From assembly GCA_944392755.1 (NCBI GenBank), contig CALXXT010000002.1:248001-312000 (forward strand): a DNA stretch of 64,000 nucleotides. The letters are read 5' to 3'. This stretch comes from an uncultured Sutterella sp. (GTDB taxonomy: Bacteria > Pseudomonadota > Gammaproteobacteria > Burkholderiales > Burkholderiaceae_F). Of this stretch, positions 43,588-52,691 are shown one piece after another; the first letter of the stretch is position 1, and each line of letters starts with the position of its first letter. Below the pieces are notes generated by a model. The model made no database searches. It was not told where the DNA came from and saw only the letters and a program-made list of their open reading frames with translations. Position numbers and translations under genes: made by a program.

Positions 43588-44493
43588 ATGATCAAGCGTA
43601 TCAGCCTTCTGATTTTGGCCAACCTGGCCGTGTTCATCATGCTCTCGGTGGTGCTCACCCTGGTGCAGGTGCTTTTCGGCGTGCAGTTCGGCGGCATGGC
43701 CGGTCCTGGCGGCCTCAAGTTGAGCACGTTGTTCGTGTATTCCATGGTTGTCGGCTTCGCTGGCTCCATCATTTCTCTACTGCTTTCGAAGTCAATGGCC
43801 AAGATGTCGATGGGCGTGCGGACGATCGATCCGCAGGCGCCATCGGATCGAGCCGAGGCTTATCTCGTCGATGTGGTGCGTCGTCAGTCGCAGGCTGTGG
43901 GCTTGCCGATGCCTGAAGTTGGCATCTATGACGGCTCTCCCAATGCTTTTGCAACCGGCGCCTCTCAGTCGAGTTCGCTTGTTGCCGTATCGACGGGGCT
44001 TCTTGCGACAATGTCGCCCGACGAGGTCGAAGCTGTCATCGCACATGAAATTTCGCACGTGAAAAACGGCGATATGGTGACGATGACTCTCCTGCAGGGC
44101 GTCATGAACACGTTCGTCGTCTTTTTCTCCCGCGTCATTGGCTGGGTTGTGGATCGTCAGATCCTTCGCAACGAGGACGATCGTCCTGGCGCGGGCTACT
44201 ACATCACGTCGATGGTGCTCGACATTGCGCTTGGACTATTGGCCTCGATGGTGGTCGCTTACTTTAGCCGTTGGCGTGAATTTCACGCTGATGCGGGTGC
44301 GGCGCGCATCATGGGCGGAGCCAATCCGATGATCGATGCTCTGCGCCGACTTGGCGGTCTCGAAACCGAGGAGCTGGCCGGTTCGCTGAAGGGATTCGGC
44401 ATAGCCGGCGGTCCGGCGTCGCTCTTTGCGAGTCATCCCTCGATCGAGGATCGCATTGAGGCGCTGAAGACAAACCGGTACAGCGCAGACTGA
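43588..44493 (+). CDS. htpX: Membrane zinc metalloprotease HtpX
   Basis: 301 aa from the ATG at 43588 (MIKRISLLILANLAVF). It is an inner-membrane M48 protease that removes misfolded membrane proteins, partly redundant with FtsH. Two N-terminal helices are followed by the zinc motif HEISH (in VIAHEISHVKNGDM, about 155-168), two further helices, and the third zinc ligand Glu in FHADAGAARI. No sigma-32 promoter could be made out. A terminator follows, shared with the convergent radical SAM gene. Confidence 0.94.
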   Translation: MIKRISLLILANLAVFIMLSVVLTLVQVLFGVQFGGMAGPGGLKLSTLFVYSMVVGFAGSIISLLLSKSMAKMSMGVRTIDPQAPSDRAEAYLVDVVRRQSQAVGLPMPEVGIYDGSPNAFATGASQSSSLVAVSTGLLATMSPDEVEAVIAHEISHVKNGDMVTMTLLQGVMNTFVVFFSRVIGWVVDRQILRNEDDRPGAGYYITSMVLDIALGLLASMVVAYFSRWREFHADAGAARIMGGANPMIDALRRLGGLETEELAGSLKGFGIAGGPASLFASHPSIEDRIEALKTNRYSAD

Positions 44494-44517
44494 GGAATTC
44501 TGTTTGTCGATAAAGAG

Positions 44518-44554
44518 AAAGGGTTGTGAACCGCAAGGATCTCAACCCTTTTTT
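44518..44554 (+). terminator. Intrinsic terminator of htpX
   Basis: AAAGGGTTG (44518-44526) and CAACCCTTT (44543-44551) form the stem, continuing into a T-run. Confidence 0.85.
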
Positions 44555-44570
44555 GATGCGTCCGTGGTGG

Positions 44571-45347
44571 TCAATAGCTCACGGTCACCTCAATTCCCGC
44601 TGCTCGGACAAGATCGGCGATATGGTCAAGCTCTTCCTTCGTCGCCTTCTGAAGACCCTCGCCAGGGGTTTCACGGTCGATCGTGTAGATTGTGACGAGC
44701 CTTGGGCCGATGCGTTTGATCGCCTCAAGCCACGGTAGCACGTACTCGTTGCTGGTATTGTCGACGGACTGCCCCTGCCAAGTTCCCTTCATGAACATGG
44801 TCTGAATGATGGCGTGCTTGCCGAAAGCCTCCATTCGAGCAAGAAGCTTCGGAAGGTCGTAGTGAGCGTTCGGTCGGTCGACGCGGAGGATGTAGTCAAG
44901 ATTGACCGTATCAAGCTTGAGGAGGGGATTGTCAATCTTGAGGAGCGCTTGGAAGACGTCCTCTTTCAGGATGTGCGTCGCATTCGTGAGAACACTGATG
45001 ACGGCCTTTGGGCAGTATTCGTCACGAAGAGCGCGAACATCGTCGACGATCTCGGCAAACTGCGGGTGTCCCGTCGGTTCGCCATTGCCGGCGAAGGTGA
45101 GCGTATCAGGAATGACATTTTCGGCGCGCAGCGTTTCGAGCTTGTCTCTCAGGACGGAACGGACCAATTCTCTGGAGGGCATGCGTGCGTGGGGAGGCCG
45201 CTCCGCGTTGAGGCCGCATTCACAGTAGATGCAGTCGAAGGAACAGATCTTTCCGTCCGCGGGAAGGAGATTAATTCCAAGCGAAATGCCGAGTCGGCGC
45301 GAATGGATCGGGCCAAACACGGGACTCGCATAGAGAATGGTGGTCAT
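44571..45347 (-). CDS. Radical SAM protein (COG0731-like)
   Basis: 258 aa. The cluster motif CSFDCIYC (CX3CX2C, about residues 35-42) binds the 4Fe-4S centre that cleaves SAM. FAGNGEPTGHPQF near 90 corresponds to the SAM-binding GGE-like motif, and VLTNATHIL and KLDTVN are further barrel strands. The family's reactions vary; relatives include wyosine-type tRNA-modifying enzymes, but a bacterial substrate is not established. The ATG at 45347 has AAGGAG upstream. It stands alone. Confidence 0.82.
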   Translation of the reverse strand: MTTILYASPVFGPIHSRRLGISLGINLLPADGKICSFDCIYCECGLNAERPPHARMPSRELVRSVLRDKLETLRAENVIPDTLTFAGNGEPTGHPQFAEIVDDVRALRDEYCPKAVISVLTNATHILKEDVFQALLKIDNPLLKLDTVNLDYILRVDRPNAHYDLPKLLARMEAFGKHAIIQTMFMKGTWQGQSVDNTSNEYVLPWLEAIKRIGPRLVTIYTIDRETPGEGLQKATKEELDHIADLVRAAGIEVTVSY

Positions 45348-45395
45348 GAAGCACTCCTTGAGAAGAACAGCTCCATAACCATAGCAGAGCGCGTG

Positions 45396-46802
45396 CTATT
45401 TTTTTGCAAGCACTCGAGCGATCTCTTCGGCTGAGTGTTCTTCGTCAAGTGAAAAGTGACGCCCTACCCAGAGCGACATTGCGGCGAGTGACACTCCGGT
45501 GAGTAGCAGACCAAAGGCCGTTGCGCCCCAAAATCCGTATACCCCGTACGGACCGCCGACCCAGTCGCCTTCAAATGCGAGGAAATAGCCGCACCCGAGG
45601 CCGACGCCCCAGAGCATGACGCCGTAAACGATCATTGGGAGCGTGGTGACACGGTAGCCTCGCAGAGAGAACGAGCTCACCGTCTGCATGGCGTCGAAGA
45701 CGTGGTAGCCGCAGCCGAAGACGACGAGCGCGCAGGCGAGCGCGTGAACTCCAGCCTCTCGCGTGTAGAGCCAAATGATGGGCTCTCGCAGGATGAAGAG
45801 GAGAGCTGACATGACTGCAGCTATCACGACCGTGGTGAGGAGGCTGCGTTTAAGCACAAGAAATGCAATGCCGGGCCAGCGGGCGCCGAGACACTGCGAA
45901 ATCAGCACAGAAGTGGCGATGCCGATCGAAAGCGGAATCATGTAGCACATGGAAGTAAGATTCGCCACGATCTGGTGAGCGGAGATGATTTCCGATCCGA
46001 AGCGTGAAACAAAGATCGCCATCAGCGTGAAGCTGGAGACTTCAAAGAAGGTGCATAAGCCGATCGGCACGCCGACTCGAAGCTGTTCCTTGAGGAAGGA
46101 CCAGATGGGAGGCGTGATTCGATCGACGTGCATGCGCTTATAGAAGGGATCCCTCTTCCAAATGATGAGATACGTAAAAAAAGCAAGGACCGAGAGCGTG
46201 AAGAAGGAAATCCCGGCACCGCCGCCGCCGAGCGCAGGGAAGCCGAACCAGCCGTACATGAAGATTGCGTTGAGCGGTGCCTTCAGTGCAAGCATGCCCA
46301 GCGAGACCCACATGGTGACCCGGGGACGCGATACCGCTGCATTGAGGGAAATGAAGGAGCGGGCGCCCATGCTGAAAGGCAAAGCCATCGCCGTCCAGAA
46401 CATGTACTGGGCCGTCATGCGGGCGACTTCGCCTTTGACCTGACCGAGCGAAATCCAAAAATCCGTGCAAAGAAGGATGGGTACGCCGATGAGCGAAAGA
46501 AGTCCCGCAAGCCAGAAGTTCTGCACGAGCTCTTCTCCAATCCTTCCGTACCGCTGCGCGCCGAAGTGGTGACCGGCGATCGGACTCAAGCCCTGAAGAA
46601 TCCCGACGAGTCCCATCAGTACGGAAATCGTCGATGCGATGCCGAGCGCGATGGCTGCCAGGTGATCCTTGCCGAGCTGCCCGGCCATGATGGTGTCGAT
46701 GGTGCCGCTCCCGATGATGGCGAGATTGGCTACGTAAATGGGGCCCGCAAGGCGGAGCAGGGCTTTGAAGGATACGTCGGGCGGAGGCAGGGATGACTTC
46801 AT
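45396..46802 (-). CDS. MATE-family efflux transporter
   Basis: 468 aa with about twelve hydrophobic segments in two homologous halves. LAGPIYVANLAIIGSGTIDT and MAGQLGKDHLAAIALG (about 15-50) are the MATE N-terminal signature. The family exports cationic drugs or metabolites with Na+ or H+. It starts 12 bp after the stop of the ArnT-like gene and is probably cotranscribed with it. The Shine-Dalgarno is weak, which fits translational coupling. The substrate is unknown. Confidence 0.9.
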   Translation of the reverse strand: MKSSLPPPDVSFKALLRLAGPIYVANLAIIGSGTIDTIMAGQLGKDHLAAIALGIASTISVLMGLVGILQGLSPIAGHHFGAQRYGRIGEELVQNFWLAGLLSLIGVPILLCTDFWISLGQVKGEVARMTAQYMFWTAMALPFSMGARSFISLNAAVSRPRVTMWVSLGMLALKAPLNAIFMYGWFGFPALGGGGAGISFFTLSVLAFFTYLIIWKRDPFYKRMHVDRITPPIWSFLKEQLRVGVPIGLCTFFEVSSFTLMAIFVSRFGSEIISAHQIVANLTSMCYMIPLSIGIATSVLISQCLGARWPGIAFLVLKRSLLTTVVIAAVMSALLFILREPIIWLYTREAGVHALACALVVFGCGYHVFDAMQTVSSFSLRGYRVTTLPMIVYGVMLWGVGLGCGYFLAFEGDWVGGPYGVYGFWGATAFGLLLTGVSLAAMSLWVGRHFSLDEEHSAEEIARVLAKK

Positions 46803-46814
46803 ACCGAGCGGCGC

Positions 46815-48551
46815 TTATTTTGAGGGAAAGGCAAGGGGAAAAACAGGCCGTCGATGTTCAGAGGCACGGCCTGGCACGAGGAGGATGACCTCGTCGGTGT
46901 GCGGGCGGGCGATGGGCGAACCGATTGCGTTGTCCGGCAACGGTCCCGAGCGGTCACGCATCACCGCGAAACGACAGGCCTCCGTTGGGGTCCGAGAAAA
47001 GGGAACGTGGCCGTAGTGGACGAGTACGGCTCGGATGCCGAGCGGAAGGTTCTTGTCTTCAACCCGTTCGTCGGGCTCAAGCCCCAATCGGCGAAGTTCT
47101 TCTGCAACCTCGACGGCTACGGTCGCGTAGGAGCGCGCACGGTCGATTGCCGTATGGAAAAGTCCGAAGAGGAGGGATGCGACCAGTGTGAGACCCGCGG
47201 CGGCGAGCCATGGGCCGCGCCAGGCTACGATCGGACGATGCGTCGTGCGCCAGACGACAAAGACGACCCAGAGCGCCGTTACAACGACGCCGAGGGCGAG
47301 TCCGCTGTCCATCAATGGCCGCACGCCTGGCGCAAGCATTTCAATCGAGGCGGCCATTTTTGGGGGGATGCCGACGAGCCAGGCAAACCAGTAAAGCCAG
47401 AGGGTGGCCGCGGCAAGCGAAAAGACCGAAAGTGAGAACCAGTCGAGGAGATTCTCTTGAGCTCTGCGCAGCGTGATAAGACTGAACGCGGCGAAGACCG
47501 ACAGGCTGGGGATGCAGGCAAGGAACACCATGTCGGCTGATTCCATGCTTGAGAAGAGAGCCGAAAGAATCCCCGTGGCGCTCAGCATGAGCGGAAGGAA
47601 AAGATGCGTGCGGTCGAGTTGTCTTCGCCAGCTGAAAAGGCCCCAAACGACCAGCGGCCAAATGGGGCAGAGGTACCAAACGAAATTCTTGAGAAGCCAC
47701 TCGAGCGTGCGCAGATCGAAGATGCCGAAGTCGGCCGCTTGCAGATGCGTCCAGGCGAGGAACCACTCAACCACTTTGCCTTCGGGGAGCAGAAACCATG
47801 CCGCCAAAGCCCAGATGCTGATCGGGGTAAGCGCCGAAACGAGCAGGATCAGAATGCGGCGGTCCCTGTTTCCAGGATAAGAGCGTACGCAGACGTTGAC
47901 GATGAGCGAGGCGGCAAGGAGCCACACTCCGGCAAAAATGGTCGAGCCGAGAGCCGCGAGGCTTGCTGCGAGGCCGGCCGTCACCGTGCCGCTTATTGGG
48001 TTGCGAAGGGCGCGGGCAAGCCCGAAGAAATTCAGCGCGGCCATGCTGAGAAGCACGATGGCAGGAACAGCTTCGTGCTGACGGGTCGCAATTCCGAATG
48101 TGGCTACAAAGAGCAGTACGGCGCTGTCGGCGACGACGCGGCTGTAGTCGCGCGGAGACGCCTCGCCGCCGAACGCGAAGGCGACAGGCTGCGCTTCACG
48201 CCGACGAGCAATGCTCCAGGCGCCGTACCAAATCGCGCACGCCGTGCCGGTGAACCAGAAGACGGAGGCGAGACGGTAGGCCTGGACGTCTCCTACCCAA
48301 GGGCTAAATATGAGAATGAAGACCGCAGAAACCCAACCGGCAAGCGGGCCAGCAGCGGGAGCCGCTCTGCCGAAGACGTTCGGCAGGAGCCAATCGGTGA
48401 GGCTGCCCGACGCCATCGTAGCCGCAATGCCGAAACTTTCTGCGTCGCGCAACGTCCAGAGCTCGCGCGCCCAAAGCCCGCAGAAAATGAAAAGCGCCAG
48501 GAGAGCCAGCAACGCATAGCGAGGCAGCTTGCGGGCTTCTTCGCGGGACAT
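46815..48551 (-). CDS. ArnT-like membrane glycosyltransferase (GT39/83-like)
   Basis: 578 aa from the ATG at 48551 (MSREEARKLPRYALL), which puts the first helix near the N-terminus; a TTG at 48623 and a GTG in between are in frame, none with a good Shine-Dalgarno. About eleven hydrophobic segments precede a C-terminal soluble tail. RDAESFGIAATMASGS after the first helix is the acidic periplasmic loop typical of polyprenyl-phosphate sugar transferases such as ArnT. The donor and acceptor are unknown; lipid A or a surface glycan is a guess. It is followed by the MATE gene. Confidence 0.7.
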   Translation of the reverse strand: MSREEARKLPRYALLALLALFIFCGLWARELWTLRDAESFGIAATMASGSLTDWLLPNVFGRAAPAAGPLAGWVSAVFILIFSPWVGDVQAYRLASVFWFTGTACAIWYGAWSIARRREAQPVAFAFGGEASPRDYSRVVADSAVLLFVATFGIATRQHEAVPAIVLLSMAALNFFGLARALRNPISGTVTAGLAASLAALGSTIFAGVWLLAASLIVNVCVRSYPGNRDRRILILLVSALTPISIWALAAWFLLPEGKVVEWFLAWTHLQAADFGIFDLRTLEWLLKNFVWYLCPIWPLVVWGLFSWRRQLDRTHLFLPLMLSATGILSALFSSMESADMVFLACIPSLSVFAAFSLITLRRAQENLLDWFSLSVFSLAAATLWLYWFAWLVGIPPKMAASIEMLAPGVRPLMDSGLALGVVVTALWVVFVVWRTTHRPIVAWRGPWLAAAGLTLVASLLFGLFHTAIDRARSYATVAVEVAEELRRLGLEPDERVEDKNLPLGIRAVLVHYGHVPFSRTPTEACRFAVMRDRSGPLPDNAIGSPIARPHTDEVILLVPGRASEHRRPVFPLAFPSK

Positions 48552-48682
48552 TTGGGCGGGAGTGGGGCGCTGATTGATCACGATGCTGGCAAATGAAATC
48601 GACAGTAGCGAAGAGGAAGCCAAACCGAAAGTGAGTCCAAGGCGACGGTGGCCTCGCCTTCGCTGACAGTCTTAGCACAAAG

Positions 48683-48715
48683 AAAAGGACAGCCCCATTC
48701 AGAACTGTCCTTTTT
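48683..48715. terminator. Terminator of rpmE2
   Basis: AAAAGGACAG (48683-48692) and CTGTCCTTTT (48705-48714) form a perfect 10-bp stem with A- and T-runs on both sides, so it can work in both directions. It lies 41 bp past the rpmE2 stop. Confidence 0.85.
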
Positions 48716-48755
48716 GCGCCCAAGCAGAGACTTGGGCTCCGAAAAGGCGAAGGGA

Positions 48756-49043
48756 TTACTTCGCCGCCTTGGCGGCTTCGGCAGCGGCGTTGAGCGCCTT
48801 CTGCTTGGCAGCGAACTTCGCGCGGAACTTTTCGACACGGCCCGCTTCAACGATGCGCGTCTGGGCGCCCGTGTAGAACGGGTGGCTCGCGGACGAGGTA
48901 TCGAGCTTGAAAAGCGGGTAGGTCTGACCGTCGATCTCGACCGTTTCCTTCGTCTGAACGGAGGACGGGATGATGAACGTCTTGTTGATCGAGAGGTCGA
49001 CGAAGGCGACCGGACGGTATTCAGGGTGAATATTCGGCTTCAT
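48756..49043 (-). CDS. rpmE2: 50S ribosomal protein L31 type B
   Basis: 95 aa. The N-terminus MKPNIHPEYRPVAFVDLS and DTSSASHPFYTGAQTRIVEAG identify L31. The zinc-binding cysteines of the A type are absent, making this the B form that replaces L31A under zinc shortage or serves as the only copy. An Ala/Lys-rich tail follows. AGGAAA lies upstream of the ATG. In many betaproteobacteria it sits beside rho; here rho is about 3.6 kb away. Confidence 0.95.
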   Translation of the reverse strand: MKPNIHPEYRPVAFVDLSINKTFIIPSSVQTKETVEIDGQTYPLFKLDTSSASHPFYTGAQTRIVEAGRVEKFRAKFAAKQKALNAAAEAAKAAK

Positions 49044-49277
49044 TTTTGATTGGGTTTCCTAGTTTGTTTGTCGGTCGCCCTGAAAGCCTTGCGCTCCCGC
49101 CGACGCGAAGTCGGTCTTACGGCGGGCATGCTTTCCACGTGCCAACTGGGAAGCCGTTGATTATTGCAGAATTTGGGTCGATGCGCAATCAACCACGAAG
49201 CTTAAGGAATCCGAAAAGCGGGGATCGTTAAAATCCTCGTCGTCATATTCACCCTCGCCTCATAGGGGACCCAACAA

Positions 49278-50210
49278 ATGCCTCAATTTTCCCGCTGCGT
49301 CATTGCGACGCGCGAAAGTCCGCTTGCCATGTGGCAGGCTCTTCATGTTCAAGAACTTATGCGCGCGCGCTATCCGAACGCGCAGATTGACATCCTCGGG
49401 ATGACGACGCGCGGCGACCAGATCCTTGACCGCACGCTCTCCAAGGTGGGCGGCAAGGGGCTTTTCGTGAAGGAGCTCGAAACGGCCATGAAGGCGGGCG
49501 AGGCTGATCTTGCCGTGCATTCGCTCAAGGATGTGCCGATGGTGCTTCCCGAAGGATTTGAGCTTGCAGCTGTGAGCAAACGCGAAGATCCCCGCGATGC
49601 CTTCATTTCTCCGAAGTACGCCTCGCTCGATGAGATGCCGGCTGGCTCGCGCGTCGGCACGGCTAGCCTGCGCCGTGAACTGATGCTTCGCATGCGGTAT
49701 CCCCACCTTAAGGTGCTTCCGGTGCGCGGGAACGTCGGCACGCGTCTGCGCAAGCTCGACGCAGGGGAGTTCGATGCTCTGGTGATGGCGAGTGCGGGAT
49801 TTAAGCGCCTCGGCCTTTCGGAGCGCATCCGCATGATCATACCGGCGGAAGTGAGTCTTCCTTCTCCCGGACAAGGTGCGCTTGGCGTGGAAATTCGGGC
49901 GGGCGATGAAGTGCTGCGTGATGCGGTCGCTTTCATCAATGATCCTGACACCCGGGCCTGTTGCGTGGCCGAACGTGCCGTTTCCCGCGCGCTCGGCGGT
50001 TCCTGCCAGGTGCCGCTTGCCGCATATGCGGTCGTGGAATCGGGAGAATTGTGGTTGCGAGCTCTTGTGGGAAATCATCATACGGGCGAGAGCGTGCATG
50101 CCGAGGCCCGCGGTGCGGTTGATGATCCGGAAGGACTGGCGGCTCGTGTCGTCGCAGATCTGAAGGCGGCGGGTGCCATGGCACTTCTTGACGCGGTGCT
50201 GTGCGAATGA
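49278..50210 (+). CDS. hemC: Porphobilinogen deaminase
   Basis: 310 aa. It polymerises four porphobilinogens to hydroxymethylbilane for heme synthesis. IATRESPLAMWQ (about 9-20) and HSLKDVPM (about 80-87) are conserved, and GGSCQVPLAAYA near 235 has the Cys that carries the dipyrromethane cofactor. GGGGA precedes the ATG. Heme supply is needed for the cytochromes in this window. hemD overlaps its stop by 4 nt. Confidence 0.95.
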   Translation: MPQFSRCVIATRESPLAMWQALHVQELMRARYPNAQIDILGMTTRGDQILDRTLSKVGGKGLFVKELETAMKAGEADLAVHSLKDVPMVLPEGFELAAVSKREDPRDAFISPKYASLDEMPAGSRVGTASLRRELMLRMRYPHLKVLPVRGNVGTRLRKLDAGEFDALVMASAGFKRLGLSERIRMIIPAEVSLPSPGQGALGVEIRAGDEVLRDAVAFINDPDTRACCVAERAVSRALGGSCQVPLAAYAVVESGELWLRALVGNHHTGESVHAEARGAVDDPEGLAARVVADLKAAGAMALLDAVLCE

Positions 50211-50986
50211 AAACGCTCGCGGGCCGACCGCTGATCTTGATGCGTCCGGGCGAGGCCAACAATCGGTTGGCCGCTCGCCTGGAGTCGGCGGGCGGTGAAG
50301 TTTGGCGCTGGCCGGCCTTTGCCATTCGTTTACCGGATGAGACGGAGCTGCTTGAGCGGCGTCTCGCCAACTTGAGCGACGTCGAGATGGTCGTGCTCCC
50401 AAGCCCATCCTCAGTGGCTGCCGTTGCCCATTGGGTTCGGCGCTGGCCCGATCATGTGGTGCTTGCCACTGTTGGAGAAGGTACGGCGCGGGCCATTCGA
50501 GCAGCTTGGGGCGAAGATGTCCGGCTGCTCTACCCCGAGGGAGAGGCGGAGCGCTCGGGCAGCGAAGCGCTTTGGCGGCTTGTCTTGCAGGCGGGCGCAC
50601 CTTCTCGCGTCCTGTTTCTGCGTGGTCAGACCGGCCGCGAATGGCTCCCCGAGCAGTTCCGGCGGATCGGCAGCGACGTGGAGGTTCACTGCGCCTACGT
50701 TCGCGTGCCTCTCGAACTTTCGACGCATGAGGCGGAACGTCTCGGCCGAGCGCTCTCCGGCCCTGCGCCGATTGTGTACATTACGAGTACCGATGCTGTG
50801 GAGGTTTTGCTTCATGCCGTGCGCGTGGTGCCTGCTGCCCGAACATGGCTCCTTTCTGGGGCGGCTTTAACGATTCATCCGCGCGTCAGCGCTCGGCTGG
50901 CTGAGGCGGGTTTTGCCCGCATCGAGGTAACGTCTCCCGACGATTCGGCGGTGGAGCTTCACATACGCGGAATGCTCGAGCTTTAA
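50207..50986 (+). CDS. hemD: Uroporphyrinogen-III synthase
   Basis: 259 aa from the ATG at 50207, which overlaps the hemC stop as ATGA. It cyclises hydroxymethylbilane with ring-D inversion. The family is poorly conserved; support comes from position, length and the pattern ILMRPGEANNRLAARL, VVLPSPSSVAAV, VATVGEGTARAI-like strands and YITSTDAVEVLL. Burkholderiales often have hemD fused to or followed by hemX; neither is seen here. Confidence 0.88.
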   Translation: MKTLAGRPLILMRPGEANNRLAARLESAGGEVWRWPAFAIRLPDETELLERRLANLSDVEMVVLPSPSSVAAVAHWVRRWPDHVVLATVGEGTARAIRAAWGEDVRLLYPEGEAERSGSEALWRLVLQAGAPSRVLFLRGQTGREWLPEQFRRIGSDVEVHCAYVRVPLELSTHEAERLGRALSGPAPIVYITSTDAVEVLLHAVRVVPAARTWLLSGAALTIHPRVSARLAEAGFARIEVTSPDDSAVELHIRGMLEL

Positions 50987-51041
50987 GCTGCATTTTCCTG
51001 ACAGCTCGGCCGGACGTTCTCCGCTTTTGGAAAGGATTTCG

Positions 51042-52538
51042 ATGTCGAGCATGTATTTCGCGATCTATCAGCCCCGGGCGCTTTCGGGGCGGTTTGAAGA
51101 AGCCTCTCAGCGTCTGCAGAAGGCGCTTGCCCTCTGTGCCGAACGCGCTCAAGGCGCCCCTTTTTCTTTTTTTGCGCCGATGGGCGCAATTGAAGGCGGT
51201 ATCGGACTCGATGCCCTGCGTTTCCCTTGGGTGCGCGCCCGTTATGAGCTTGCCGTCGCCCAGGTTGCCTCCGCCGCGCGAAGTGCATCGGCCCATCTTT
51301 TTCTTCCCGTTTGGGGAAACAACGGGGTTGAACCCATGTGGTGCGGTCCTGAAGGGACGGGCTTTCGAAAGCTTGATGCGCCTGTTTGCCTCGCGCCAGG
51401 CCTTGCTGTTTCAACGCCGCAGGATTTGTCGGGTTCGGTCGCATGGCGTTTCGATGCCCTGCACCAATGTTGGAATACGGGAAGCGCCCGCCCTGAAGCC
51501 GATCGTCGGATTTGGGTTGAGGCGAGCCTCGCGGGTGGTGAAGCCGATCAAATTTATGTGGGGCGCTCGCGGCTCTCGTCTGCCGATGAAACCGTTGAGG
51601 CTGATGATTTTGAAGAGGATCTGCGCTGGGTACGCGTCGAGACGCATGCTGAAGGCACTCCATCGGTCATTCCTGCAGACGGCCGTCCGGCCCGTCGGGT
51701 CGTGCTCGGAGATCTGCGCTTTCGAGCGGCGGCCGCGGCGATTCGCGACTACGTCGGCGCGTCCCGGTCGTCGGGCATCGTGCTTGGGCTTTCCGGCGGC
51801 GTCGACAGCGCACTTGTTGCGGCGCTTGCCGTTGAGGCCCTTGGGGAGGAACGCGTCTGCGCGCTGATGCTGAAGTCCCGCTTCACTTCCGAGGAGAGCG
51901 TTCGCATCGCGCAGGAAACTGCCGACGGGCTCGGAATTCGCATGGAGGTGCGTACAATCGAACGCCTTCATGAAGCGGCTCAAGCTGAACTTGCGGTCGA
52001 CGTGGGCCGGCTGCTCGTGGGCGACATCACGGATCAGAACGTGCAGGCGCGTTTGAGGGCGCTCTGGCTCATGGCGTTGTCGAACCGTTGGGGCCGACTG
52101 ATGCTCTGCACTTCCAATAAGGCCGAGTCCGCCATGGGTTATGGGACGCTTTACGGCGACCTTGCGGGAGGCTTTGCGCCGATCGCCGATCTCTGGAAGC
52201 GTGAGGTGAGGGATCTTTGCCTTGACTTCAACCGCTCGCAGAGCGCGCGACATATTCCGGAAACGGTCATATTCCGCGAGCCGACGGCAGAACTTCGCCC
52301 GAATCAGCGCGATTCGGACAGCCTGCCGCCCTACGATCGCATCGAACGGGTCATGCGGGCGGCGATGTCCGCTGAGTTTGATCCCGCATGCTGGGGAGCG
52401 GACGATCTGTCCATCGTCGAGCGTGCGGCGAGCTTTGCTTTCAAGCGGCGTCAGTGTCCGCTCGCGCTCCGCCTCTCTGAGACGACGCTCGCGGATTTCG
52501 ATTTGAACTACGGCGTCAACCGGTCAATCTTCGGCTGA
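51042..52538 (+). CDS. nadE: NAD synthetase with degenerate amidase domain
   Basis: 498 aa from the ATG at 51042, with GGAAAGGA about 6 nt upstream. The C-terminal synthetase domain (about 215-498) is intact: GLSGGVDSALVAAL is the ATP pyrophosphatase loop (SGGVDS, 251-256), then LCTSNKAESAMGYGTLYGD and the C-terminal YGVNRSIFG. It converts deamido-NAD to NAD. The N-terminal part (about 1-200) resembles a shortened nitrilase domain, but the catalytic Glu (FPEL replaced by FAPM), the Lys of the KxxLPN motif and the Cys of CED are not found. It is therefore probably ammonia-dependent or fed by a separate amidotransferase (inference). Confidence 0.88.
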   Translation: MSSMYFAIYQPRALSGRFEEASQRLQKALALCAERAQGAPFSFFAPMGAIEGGIGLDALRFPWVRARYELAVAQVASAARSASAHLFLPVWGNNGVEPMWCGPEGTGFRKLDAPVCLAPGLAVSTPQDLSGSVAWRFDALHQCWNTGSARPEADRRIWVEASLAGGEADQIYVGRSRLSSADETVEADDFEEDLRWVRVETHAEGTPSVIPADGRPARRVVLGDLRFRAAAAAIRDYVGASRSSGIVLGLSGGVDSALVAALAVEALGEERVCALMLKSRFTSEESVRIAQETADGLGIRMEVRTIERLHEAAQAELAVDVGRLLVGDITDQNVQARLRALWLMALSNRWGRLMLCTSNKAESAMGYGTLYGDLAGGFAPIADLWKREVRDLCLDFNRSQSARHIPETVIFREPTAELRPNQRDSDSLPPYDRIERVMRAAMSAEFDPACWGADDLSIVERAASFAFKRRQCPLALRLSETTLADFDLNYGVNRSIFG

Positions 52539-52639
52539 ACTGCAAGCGCTTCCTGTGAGGAAGCCCATGCGCATACGCATACGCTGCAACAGCAGCCATC
52601 CAGACTGACGATAGGGAACGAGTGCGGACGTTTATGAGC

Positions 52640-52674
52640 AAAAAGCCCGCTCGGACGGGGATCACGAGCGGGCT
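52640..52674 (-). terminator. Intrinsic terminator of rho
   Basis: AGCCCGCTCG (52644-52653) and CGAGCGGGCT (52665-52674) form a perfect 10-bp stem. On the minus strand it is followed by a T-run. It lies just after the rho stop. Confidence 0.85.
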
Positions 52675-52691
52675 GGGAAGCGGGAAGGCGC

